Assembly: GCA_947585885.1 (NCBI GenBank) | Contig: CANPXI010000039.1 | Location: forward strand, 1-8,488 | DNA length: 8,488 nucleotides | Source of the DNA: an uncultured Bacilli bacterium | Lineage (GTDB): Bacteria; Bacillota_I; Bacilli_A; RF39; UBA660 | Direction: 5' to 3' | Part shown: piece by piece, positions 1 through 5,719 of the stretch | Layout of the letters: each line of letters starts with the position of its first letter | How positions within the stretch are numbered: the stretch's first letter is position 1 | Made by a program: the position numbers and the translations under genes | The notes under the pieces: generated by a model | The model's input: only the letters and a program-made list of their open reading frames with translations | Told to the model about the DNA's origin: nothing | The model's database searches: none

Positions 1-50
1 TAAACTCTTGTATTTACTTACCAAAATAGTCATTTCTTCTATTTTTGGAT

Positions 51-110
51 TTAACCGATACCTCCATGTCCAGCATCAATCACGACACCAGTAAGTGCTC
101 TATCATTCAT
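51..110 (-). pseudogene. N-terminal stub of an N-acetylmuramoyl-L-alanine amidase (Amidase_3 type)
   Basis: The minus strand has an ATG at 110, preceded by AGGTGAAG, and encodes 19 residues, MNDRALTGVVIDAGHGGIG, before a TAA. The segment VVIDAGHGG is the well-known start of zinc-dependent peptidoglycan amidases of the Amidase_3 family; its His is the first zinc ligand. Such enzymes cleave the bond between N-acetylmuramic acid and L-alanine and are common as phage or clostridial endolysins. A full enzyme needs about 170 or more residues with two further zinc ligands, so this is only a start. Past the stop another frame is open to the window edge (LNPKIEEMTILVSKYKSL, in part startable at the ATG at 33); I do not recognise it with confidence. 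This is probably a gene decayed by indel or deletion. It lies 62 bases downstream of the metallophosphoesterase, on the same strand. Confidence 0.6.
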
Positions 111-122
111 ATTCTTCACCTA

Positions 123-143
123 TAATAATTTATGAAATTATTA
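123..143. repeat. perfect 9-bp A/T inverted repeat
   Basis: TAATAATTT and AAATTATTA are separated by three bases and form a perfect short hairpin made only of A-T pairs. It lies between the metallophosphoesterase stop (173) and the amidase stub start (110). It has no G-C pairs and no clear T-run follows on the minus strand, so it is a poor intrinsic terminator. It may be chance in such A/T-rich DNA or a protein site. Confidence 0.35.
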
Positions 144-172
144 CTTTAATGACACATTTAAATCTAAAATAT

Positions 173-1096
173 TTATAATTCTCTAGGACAATTAGGTCTA
201 TATTTAACATCACTAAACCCATATACTTTCTTACAATCATTACATATAATTGCTATTTCATCTAAGCCATAAATATATTCTCCATTACCTTTTTGAATAA
301 TTATATTATTACCCTTACACTTTGGACAACAAACATCATTATTTCTATAAATATCATCTTGTTTACAATAATCTCTTATTATTTCATAACCATCTTTATT
401 ATACTTAGGATAATATTCATCTTTATTAAACACTTTAATTCTTCCAAACATAAACTCTAACTTATCAATTTGTTTTTCAGTATGATAATGCCCACAATAC
501 CATTTATCACAATCTACATTTTCTAGAATCTTATTAAGAAACTCTTCCATACTCTTATCTATTTTATTTTGATCAATTCCACTCATAAACACTTCAGTCG
601 GTTCATATTTTAAAGGACAAGTATGAGATAAAATAATATCCACATGTTTTCCTTTATATTTTTCTAAAATTTCTTCTTTTTCTTTATCATTTAATTGTTC
701 ATCTTTAAACCATTGATAACCATACACCATTCTATAATATTTATCAACAGAATAAGCTCCTCCTATAACCAATACTTTCTTATCATCTATACTATACACT
801 TCACCATTTTTAGCAAATATCAAATTAGGAAACTTATCTTCAATAAATACTTTCCCATCAAACATTGTAACCTCTTTATAAGTTGGAATATTTTCTGGTC
901 TTTCTTCATGATTACCTTGAATACAAAATAATTTAATATTTAAATTATTTAAATACTCTTTAAGTTCTTCATCTTCTTCATTTAAAAAATAATTAATTCC
1001 AGCATCTCCTAATATTATAACCATATCATCATTATTAAAATTATTTTTACACAATCTATTAAAATCTCTATGAGTATCTCCAGTTATATAAATCAT
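173..1096 (-). CDS. calcineurin-like metallophosphoesterase with C-terminal zinc ribbon
   Basis: A predicted 307-residue cytosolic metal-dependent phosphoesterase. All metal-binding blocks of the calcineurin-like family are present in order: GDTH (residues 6-9), GDAG (30-33), GNHE (61-64), LSHTCP (156-161) and GHYH (202-205). The fold should therefore bind a two-metal centre and be active. The substrate cannot be read from sequence; nucleotide or phosphoprotein phosphodiesters are typical of the family. After about residue 225 there is an added tail with CPKC (257-260) and CNDC (285-288), a four-cysteine zinc ribbon with 24 residues between the pairs, which might bind nucleic acid or protein. 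I chose the ATG at 1096 because the protein then begins directly with the first beta strand MIYITGDTH; a modest GGGG ribosome site lies 8 bases upstream. It is the last intact gene of the left minus-strand block, 42 bases after the broken kinase-like gene. There is no signal peptide or membrane segment. Confidence 0.85.
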   Translation of the reverse strand: MIYITGDTHRDFNRLCKNNFNNDDMVIILGDAGINYFLNEEDEELKEYLNNLNIKLFCIQGNHEERPENIPTYKEVTMFDGKVFIEDKFPNLIFAKNGEVYSIDDKKVLVIGGAYSVDKYYRMVYGYQWFKDEQLNDKEKEEILEKYKGKHVDIILSHTCPLKYEPTEVFMSGIDQNKIDKSMEEFLNKILENVDCDKWYCGHYHTEKQIDKLEFMFGRIKVFNKDEYYPKYNKDGYEIIRDYCKQDDIYRNNDVCCPKCKGNNIIIQKGNGEYIYGLDEIAIICNDCKKVYGFSDVKYRPNCPREL

Positions 1097-1138
1097 ATTA
1101 TCAACCCCATTTCTAATTTACTAATTAAAATATTTATT

Positions 1139-1679
1139 TTACTTCAAATTATTAGATAGATAAAACACTCCATTATCTTTTAAGTAATTATAAACACTTT
1201 GCACCGATTCCTCAATGTTTTTATTAGATATATTTACCTTAGGTATATTTTTAAATTCATCATAACTAGCTAGTTGATCCAGTTTAATTTGCTTCATATA
1301 ATGTTCTTTGTGCTTTTCTTTATATTCTAAAGCATCTTCACCATCAATAACTAATCTATCATAAATAGATTCTGGTGTATCAATAATTTCTATTGATGTA
1401 GTATCAGTATTTAGTAATTCTTCAACTATTAAAGAAAAAAATTGGTGATGCTTCCATTATAAAATCTTCTTCGTAATTAATAATATCTAACATAAGTTTT
1501 TCTTTTTCTTGATATCTATCATAATTATCTGGAAAAATTTCTCTAAAATTTTCTATGCTTCCATAAACTTTGATTATTTCTTCATCTATTTCATAAAATT
1601 TACAATTAATTCTTTTTGATAACCTCTTACAAATAGTAGATTTTCCTATATTTGATATCCCCCATATTAAAAGTTTCAT
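1139..1679 (-). pseudogene. P-loop shikimate-kinase-like nucleotide kinase, frameshifted in a T7 run
   Basis: The first part, from the ATG at 1679 (MKLLIWGISNIGKST), has a Walker A loop, GISNIGKST at residues 7-15, near the N terminus as in shikimate kinases and related small P-loop kinases. The ATG at 1679 is preferred over the one at 1697 because GGAG lies at the correct distance and the start is 1 nt after the stop of pRiA4b copy A, suggesting translational coupling. The frame ends early with ...MEASPIFFFNS. Omitting one T from the T7 run (1435-1441 on the plus strand) restores an open frame that continues SLIVEELLNTDTTSIEIID and contains PESIYDRLV and YKEKHKEHYMKQIK. It runs to the TAA at 1139, about 179 residues in all, a normal size. 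The length of 541 bases (3n+1) fits one extra base. It could be a true pseudogene, a sequencing error, or a gene rescued by slippage in the homopolymer. The substrate is unknown; a role in the shikimate pathway is doubtful outside its operon. Confidence 0.7.
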
Positions 1680-1680
1680 A

Positions 1681-2280
1681 TTATTCTCCAACCTCATAGC
1701 TATATTTAATTTTTTTAAAATATCTTCTTACATATAAATTATTTTTTTCTAAATCAAATATTCTATAATCATATAATTCACTAAATCTTCCATCATAACA
1801 TAAAACATAATAATTAGACTTACCCTTCTTATCAATGTTTTTAATCACTTCTTTTAATTCTTCATTAGTAATATCATCAATCATTCTTGAGCCATTACCA
1901 TCAGTAATATATGGATAATGATTACCATTTCCATTTTTAAACTTCCCTGAGCCTAAATAAGTAATTTTAAATGTAGTAGTAGTTCCAGTATCATATTCCA
2001 TAATCATAGTATCATTTTCTCTCAATTCCAGATTAAATAGTTTAGTAATTGTAGCATTAATTGGTGGAATTTCGCTATGATCATCTTCTATACAAACCCA
2101 ACAATCATAAACTTTATCTTTATATGTACTATAATACAAATGATAAGCAAGTGATTTAAAAGTAGCAAGCACAGTATAAGCCAAATCAGCCACTGTTCTT
2201 TTATCAGTAATCTCAATTATTCTCCATAACTTATCTTCAAGTCCTTCTATCTCTACTTTAAACTTTAACACTTTAGTCAT
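1681..2280 (-). CDS. pRiA4b ORF-3-like family protein (copy A)
   Basis: A 199-residue protein resembling the plasmid pRiA4b ORF-3 family (PF07929), whose biochemical role is not established. The family signature is visible: an N-terminal strand ending in xxLWRxIEI (residues 15-24), then TVADLAYTVLATF (the TLxxLHxxIQxxF-like helix), AYHLYYSTY in place of the usual HLHxF, and MEYDTG (94-99) followed by FKITYLG (104-110) in place of YxYDFGDxWxH. The C-terminal 85 residues are more variable, with an IDDITNEELKEVI segment. The start at 2280 is set by a strong GAGGAG six bases upstream. The P-loop kinase-like gene begins 1 nt after its stop. A second copy (5070-5666) shares 46 of the first 60 residues; the C-terminal half of the two differs widely. 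No signal peptide or transmembrane segment is seen. Confidence 0.8.
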   Translation of the reverse strand: MTKVLKFKVEIEGLEDKLWRIIEITDKRTVADLAYTVLATFKSLAYHLYYSTYKDKVYDCWVCIEDDHSEIPPINATITKLFNLELRENDTMIMEYDTGTTTTFKITYLGSGKFKNGNGNHYPYITDGNGSRMIDDITNEELKEVIKNIDKKGKSNYYVLCYDGRFSELYDYRIFDLEKNNLYVRRYFKKIKYSYEVGE

Positions 2281-2282
2281 AT

Positions 2283-2345
2283 TTAACTCCTCATATACAT
2301 ATAAGTTTCCTCATAAAAATCAATTTTTTCTTGTAGTGCTTTAAA
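2283..2345 (-). other. possible 3' tail of a deleted gene, upstream of copy A
   Basis: Between the DUF6429-like gene and pRiA4b copy A, one minus-strand frame reads FKALQEKIDFYEETYMYMRS and then TAA, with the stop two bases before the next start. The residue mix looks protein-like (an amphipathic helix), and the stop and start are placed as in tightly packed operons. A stop at 2346-2348 precedes it and no start codon with a ribosome site is visible, although internal ATGs occur. It may be the end of a gene removed when its neighbour arrived, or chance. Confidence 0.2.
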
Positions 2346-2349
2346 TTAA

Positions 2350-2610
2350 TTATTTTAAATATTTTCCCATTAATTCTTTAGCTAATCTTTCCCCATTGGG
2401 TGTTAGAGTAACCGATTTATTTGTATGTTTACTATAATACAAATAACCCTTATCTGTTAATTCATTTATAACATCAAAATTATATCCTTTATAACATGTT
2501 TTAACATTTTGTTCTTTAATTCCATCATTACCATCACTTACATAACCCTTTTCATCCCATGAAGTTAAATACATAAGTAATAATGTTAATTCTTCTATAT
2601 TTTTATCCAC
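2350..2610 (-). CDS. DUF6429-like small protein
   Basis: An 86-residue protein that resembles the DUF6429 family of unknown function, recalled from the pattern NIEELTLLLMYLTSW, then YKGYNFDVINELTDKGYL, then KSVTLTPNGERLAKELM. This looks like a compact winged-helix-like fold: the KGYNFDVINEL helix followed by a beta hairpin ending in KSVTLT. I chose the GTG at 2610, because GAGGTGG (2617-2623) lies six bases before it and the conserved region begins right there. The longer ATG start at 2664 would add 18 residues that look non-conserved and overlap the predicted promoter at 2655-2683. It is the first gene of the left minus-strand block and is divergent from the Xre-ImmA gene, with 136 bases between the two starts. 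That region holds promoters for both directions and an inverted repeat, so the Xre protein may control it too. Confidence 0.7.
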   Translation of the reverse strand: MDKNIEELTLLLMYLTSWDEKGYVSDGNDGIKEQNVKTCYKGYNFDVINELTDKGYLYYSKHTNKSVTLTPNGERLAKELMGKYLK

Positions 2611-2654
2611 AATTATCCACCTCATTTTATACAAATTGCACTTTCTTAAAATAT

Positions 2655-2683
2655 ATACTAACACACATAATTAAAATAATCAA
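2655..2683 (-). promoter_or_regulatory. promoter for the DUF6429-like gene and left block
   Basis: On the minus strand, TTGATT (plus 2678-2683) is followed by 17 bases and TAGTAT (plus 2655-2660), with TGT immediately before the -10 box (extended -10). TATATT slightly downstream is an alternative -10 box. It lies 45 bases upstream of the GTG start and next to one arm of the inverted repeat at 2686-2733. Confidence 0.45.
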
Positions 2684-2685
2684 GT

Positions 2686-2733
2686 GTTTTAGTTTACATT
2701 TCTTCTTTTTTATGATAAAATTTAAACTGAAAG
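2686..2733. promoter_or_regulatory. inverted-repeat operator candidate between the divergent genes
   Basis: The 16 bases at 2686-2701 (GTTTTAGTTTACATTT) and the reverse complement of 2718-2733 match at 13 of 16 positions, with a 16-base spacer. Arm 1 contains the -35 box and arm 2 overlaps the -10 box of the Xre-ImmA promoter; arm 1 also abuts the -35 of the divergent promoter. This is where an autorepressor with an Xre DNA-binding domain would be expected to bind. Binding is inferred, not shown. Confidence 0.55.
2693..2721 (+). promoter_or_regulatory. promoter of the Xre-ImmA / PIN operon
   Basis: TTTACA (2693-2698), a 17-base spacer and TAAAAT (2716-2721), with TGA just before the -10 box (extended -10). 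It is 25 bases upstream of the ATG at 2747. Both boxes lie in or at the arms of the inverted repeat. Confidence 0.65.
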
Positions 2734-2746
2734 TGGGATTAATAAA

Positions 2747-3799
2747 ATGAATGAAATAGGGAAAAATTTAAAAAGAGTAAGATTATTAAAAAATTTATCA
2801 TTAAATGATGCAGGAAAATTACTTAATATGTCAGCGCAAGCAGTATCAAAATATGAAAAAGGAGAAATAAATCCTAATTCTCAAAAATTAATAGAATTTG
2901 CTAAAGCTTATAATGTCAAAACTATTGAATTTATAAAATCATATAATACCCCTACAATGAAATTTACTTCATTTAGAAAAAGAAAAAGACTAAAAGGTCA
3001 AAACCTAGAATTATTAAAAGAAATAATTCAAAATGAAGTAGCAAAATATTTAGAAGTAATTGAAATAAATAATTATAGCGATAATTTAATTAAAATTAAA
3101 AAATATAATTGTAATAGCTATGAAGAAGCTGAAGAAGCCGCTATAAAATTTAGAAATGACATAAAAATTTCATTACTACAACCTATATCAGATTTAATTA
3201 ATACTTTAGAAAACTTAGGTATTATAATAATTCAAATTCATAACCCTAATAATAAATTTGATGATTTTGATGGCTTAAGTGAAGTTGTAAATAAAATACC
3301 GGTAATTGTTTTATTAGATGAAATTAATGATGGAGCAAGACAAAGGTTTACTATTGCTCATGAACTTGGACATTTAATATTAAATATAAGTAATAGTAAT
3401 TTAGATGAAGAAAAAGTTTGCAATAGATTTGCAAGTAGTTTTTTAATGCCAAAAGAAGCCATTATAAACGAATTTGGAACAAACAGAAATAATATTAGTT
3501 TATATGAATTAATAACATTTAAAAACGAATATAAAGTAAGTATTAGAGCTACAATTTATAGATTAAAAGATTTAAATATAATATCTGAATATACATATAA
3601 AAATATATTTATTAATTTAAATAAAAATTTTGGTAAAAAAAGTGAACCAGTACAAATAAATCCAGAAAAATCATATCAGTTTAGAAAAATTGTACACAAA
3701 TTAGAAACTGATAACATAATATCATTAAGTAAAGCTTGTGAATTTCTAGGAGTTTCTATTAATGAATATAACAACGAAAATAATAATTACGGATACTAA
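2747..3799 (+). CDS. Xre-family DNA-binding domain fused to ImmA/IrrE zinc metallopeptidase
   Basis: A 350-residue cytosolic regulator-protease. Residues 1-60 form an Xre/Cro helix-turn-helix (IGKNLKRVRLLKNLSLNDAG, then MSAQAVSKYEKGEINP, then LIEFAKAYNV). A basic linker near 77-84 is followed by a long region and the ImmA/IrrE (COG2856) peptidase: the zinc motif HELGH at 205-209 in FTIAHELGHLIL, then EEKVCNRFASSFLMPKEAI (221-239), in which a Glu near 221-222 is the likely third ligand. The C terminus has ISLSKACEFLGVSINEYN, usual in such fusions. In the family, ImmA cleaves the repressor ImmR of an integrative element and IrrE cleaves a repressor in Deinococcus; fused forms are frequent next to toxin-like genes. 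The ribosome site is weak (GTGGGA). The PIN gene begins inside its last 38 bases, so the two are co-translated and probably work together, this one as repressor/antidote and sensor. Autoregulation is suggested by the inverted repeat over its promoter. Confidence 0.9.
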   Translation: MNEIGKNLKRVRLLKNLSLNDAGKLLNMSAQAVSKYEKGEINPNSQKLIEFAKAYNVKTIEFIKSYNTPTMKFTSFRKRKRLKGQNLELLKEIIQNEVAKYLEVIEINNYSDNLIKIKKYNCNSYEEAEEAAIKFRNDIKISLLQPISDLINTLENLGIIIIQIHNPNNKFDDFDGLSEVVNKIPVIVLLDEINDGARQRFTIAHELGHLILNISNSNLDEEKVCNRFASSFLMPKEAIINEFGTNRNNISLYELITFKNEYKVSIRATIYRLKDLNIISEYTYKNIFINLNKNFGKKSEPVQINPEKSYQFRKIVHKLETDNIISLSKACEFLGVSINEYNNENNNYGY

Positions 3800-4277
3800 C
3801 ATAATAACAGATCTAAATAATGCCAAAATTTTAAAAGAATTTGTGGAACTAGAAAATGTTTATATAAGTGACTTAATTAAATATGATGAAATTAATGAAT
3901 ATATTGGAGATAAAAGTATTATAGATAAATTTAAAATCATAAATGCAACTGCTGAAGAACTCGCAGAAATTAATTCAATTAGAGAAGAAAACCCTAAATT
4001 ATCAACTTATGATTTACTTAATTATATAATTGCTAGAGATAACAACTGTATACTTGCTACTGGTGACAATGAGCTAAAAAAATATTCAGAAAAAAATGGA
4101 ATAGAAGTAATAAGGACTTTAAAAATAATTGAATTAATGCTTGAAAACAAAATTATTACGTACAAAATTGCAATAAAAGCCTGCAAATTATTAAAAGAAA
4201 ATCCCACTACTAGAATACCAGAAAATGCAATTGTTAATTTGATAGAAAAAATAGAAAAAAATTCAGTTACAATCTGA
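3762..4277 (+). CDS. PIN-domain nuclease, likely toxin partner of the Xre-ImmA protein
   Basis: A 171-residue PIN-like protein. The expected acidic residues are seen: D11 in IIITDTNIITDL, a possible acidic position at D42/E43, D84 in LSTYDLLNYIIARD and D102 in ILATGDNELKKY, followed by NGIEVIRTLKIIELMLENKII, the typical end of DUF3368-like PIN proteins. PIN domains are magnesium-dependent ribonucleases; VapC toxins of this fold cut tRNA or rRNA. The target here is unknown. The start at 3762 overlaps the Xre-ImmA gene by 38 bases in another frame and has AGGAG nine bases upstream, so it is a real start and implies translational coupling. The stop TGA lies within the terminator hairpin. The protein ends in a short helical tail (LIEKIEKNSVTI). 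No separate small antitoxin gene is visible beside it, which is why the Xre-ImmA protein is the likely partner. Confidence 0.8.
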   Translation: MNITTKIIITDTNIITDLNNAKILKEFVELENVYISDLIKYDEINEYIGDKSIIDKFKIINATAEELAEINSIREENPKLSTYDLLNYIIARDNNCILATGDNELKKYSEKNGIEVIRTLKIIELMLENKIITYKIAIKACKLLKENPTTRIPENAIVNLIEKIEKNSVTI

Positions 4278-4284
4278 ATTTTTT
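4256..4284. terminator. bidirectional intrinsic terminator
   Basis: AAAAAATTCAG and CTGAATTTTTT form an 11-bp stem with a 7-base loop (TTACAAT). On the plus strand it ends the PIN operon, using six T residues after the core; on the minus strand it ends the right block, with a T-rich tract that continues past 4255. The PIN stop codon (4275-4277) is inside the stem and the minus-strand gene stops 9 bases away. Only three G-C pairs support the stem. Confidence 0.75.
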
Positions 4285-4292
4285 ATTATTAT

Positions 4293-5005
4293 TCACTTTT
4301 TATCTTCTAAGTATTTCTTCCAATCAACATAAAATTCATCAAAATTTTTTATCTTTTCTATACCTATATTTTTAACGTCTTTTATATTTACATTTTTACA
4401 AATACTAACATAATTCCATATTTTTTCAAACTTATCTTTTTTATTAGACATTAAAACAGAATAAATAGCATACAAACAAGCACTTTTTAAATCAATTCCC
4501 AAATCATCCTTTATAGTATTTATATCAATTTCATAAATACTATAAATATTGTTTGGATCATCATATTCAGGATCACCAACTTCTTCACAAGTATAATCAG
4601 TATTAATTATACTTTCAAATATTGTAATAACTTTATCATATTCTTTATATAACACTAATTTTTTAATTAAATCATAAGCCTTAATAAAAACTTTTTTAAT
4701 TTAATAGATGGAAAATAAACATAGCCATCTTCATAATAACTTCCAGTATCACGTGAATAACAATTAAAACAAATCTCTCCATCTTCTATTTCTTCAAAAT
4801 CAAAAAGTAAATCTTCATATTCTTCTAATGTATTAGAATCTAATTCATAATTTTCACCTTTAAAATTTTTAACTTTGCATAACAAATAATCATAATACTC
4901 TATAGGTAAATCTTCTACTATTTCATTTAATAAATCTCTAATTTTTTCAAATGATAAATCATTTAGTTCTTTATTTAACTCTATTTTAAATCTTTTTTTA
5001 TTCAT
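4293..5005 (-). CDS. unknown 237-residue protein in two frames joined at A AAA AAG
   Basis: Two adjacent frames appear to form one gene. The first begins at the ATG at 5005 (AAGGAA upstream), gives 112 residues and stops at 4667; it contains EICFNCYSRDTGSYYEDGYVYFPS (77-100), split here as EICFNCYS and GSYYEDGYVYFPS. The second frame is open from 4700 to 4293 and reads KKVFIKAYDLIKKLVLYKEY before continuing with acidic and helical sequence (CEEVGDPEYDD, LKSACLYAIYSVLMS). It has no convincing start: only a GTG at 4655 without a ribosome site, in the middle of what reads like a continuous helix. A -1 shift at K104-K105 joins the two frames into 237 residues without loss. The family is not recognised; the second half resembles alpha-helical repeat proteins. 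Whether the shift is programmed, a lost A or a sequencing error cannot be told. Last gene before the bidirectional terminator, 64 bases after pRiA4b copy B. Confidence 0.65.
4691..4697 (-). other. slippery heptamer A AAA AAG (-1 frameshift candidate)
   Basis: On the coding strand the zero-frame codons are TTA AAA AAG, which places A AAA AAG in exactly the phase used for -1 slippage in bacteria, as in E. coli dnaX. A slip moves reading to GTT TTT ATT AAG, the frame that stays open to 4293. Without it, translation ends after seven more codons. I saw neither a Shine-Dalgarno-like stimulator about 10 bases upstream nor a stable downstream hairpin. Confidence 0.5.
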
Positions 5006-5069
5006 ACATTTCCTTAAAAGTTCTATTGTTCAATATATTCCATATAATTATCTTTATAACTAAACACTA

Positions 5070-5666
5070 CTACATAACTTCATAGCCATTTTTAATTAAA
5101 AGTACTAGACCCTTTAAATTTTTATTATCAGTTTTAATATTATATTTTCTATAATCAAATTTTTTATTTGTGTCATATCCAGGAGTAAAATAACTATTGG
5201 AATATCCTAGTTCATCCGTTTCCTTAACTATTTCCTCTAAATCATAACTAGTCATATCATCAAGCATTCCAAGTCCCTCACCTTGAATTATATTCGGATA
5301 TTTTTTAGCATCACTATAATTTAATAAATCTTCACTTCCTAAATAAGTTATCTTAAAAACTGTTGGTGAACCATAATCGTATTCCATTTCCATTTTATCA
5401 TTTTCTTTTAATCCAAGACTCTCTAATTTAGTAATAGTTGCATTAATTAACCTATCATAATCAGGATTATCTATAATATCTATCCAACAATCATATATTT
5501 TTCTTTTATAAGTTATATTATATAAATGATATGCTAAAGAATTAAAAGATGCAAGTATTGTATATGCTAAATCAGCAACAGTCATTCTATCTGTTATTTC
5601 AATAACACGCCAAATTTTATTTTCTAACCCCTCTATTCCTACTTTAAACTTTAGTACTTTATACAT
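5070..5666 (-). CDS. pRiA4b ORF-3-like family protein (copy B)
   Basis: A 198-residue paralogue of the protein at 1681-2280. It has the same marks in the same register: NKIWRVIEITD (16-26), TVADLAYTILASF, AYHLYNITY, INATITKL (74-81), MEYDYGS (94-100) and FKITYLG (104-110). The first 60 residues match copy A at 46 positions, while residues 110-198 are strongly diverged (LDDMTSYDLEEIV in place of IDDITNEELKEVI). The start at 5666 has GGAGG six bases upstream. The neighbours differ from those of copy A: coiled-coil gene upstream (53 bases), split 237-residue gene downstream. So the copy was not duplicated with its surroundings, or these have since been replaced. The function of the family is unknown; no catalytic motif is evident. 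Confidence 0.8.
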   Translation of the reverse strand: MYKVLKFKVGIEGLENKIWRVIEITDRMTVADLAYTILASFNSLAYHLYNITYKRKIYDCWIDIIDNPDYDRLINATITKLESLGLKENDKMEMEYDYGSPTVFKITYLGSEDLLNYSDAKKYPNIIQGEGLGMLDDMTSYDLEEIVKETDELGYSNSYFTPGYDTNKKFDYRKYNIKTDNKNLKGLVLLIKNGYEVM

Positions 5667-5719
5667 ACATTACCTCCAACTAATTTTTTGATATTTTCTT
5701 AATTAAAAACAAGCAAAAA

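Noticed and set aside
123..143. Hairpin as terminator of the left block
   Set aside because: Only A-T pairs and no T-run after it in the direction of transcription.
695..931. Open frame of 78 codons on the plus strand
   Set aside because: It lies wholly opposite the metallophosphoesterase, whose motifs are intact, and its Phe/Ile-rich product is what A/T-rich antisense sequence gives.
1680..1697. Upstream ATG (1697) as start of the kinase-like gene
   Set aside because: The ATG at 1679 has GGAG at the right distance and sits directly before the Walker A strand.
4022..4207. Short hydrophobic open frame on the minus strand
   Set aside because: Antisense to the PIN gene over its D84 and D102 motifs; no ribosome site.
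4293..4655. Independent 120-residue gene starting at the GTG at 4655
   Set aside because: No ribosome site, and the frame reads on upstream as continuous helix-like protein to 4700; treated as the second half of the split gene.
5006..5069. Promoter for the split gene
   Set aside because: TATATT and GATAAT are present but no -35 hexamer at proper spacing; co-transcription with copy B is simpler.
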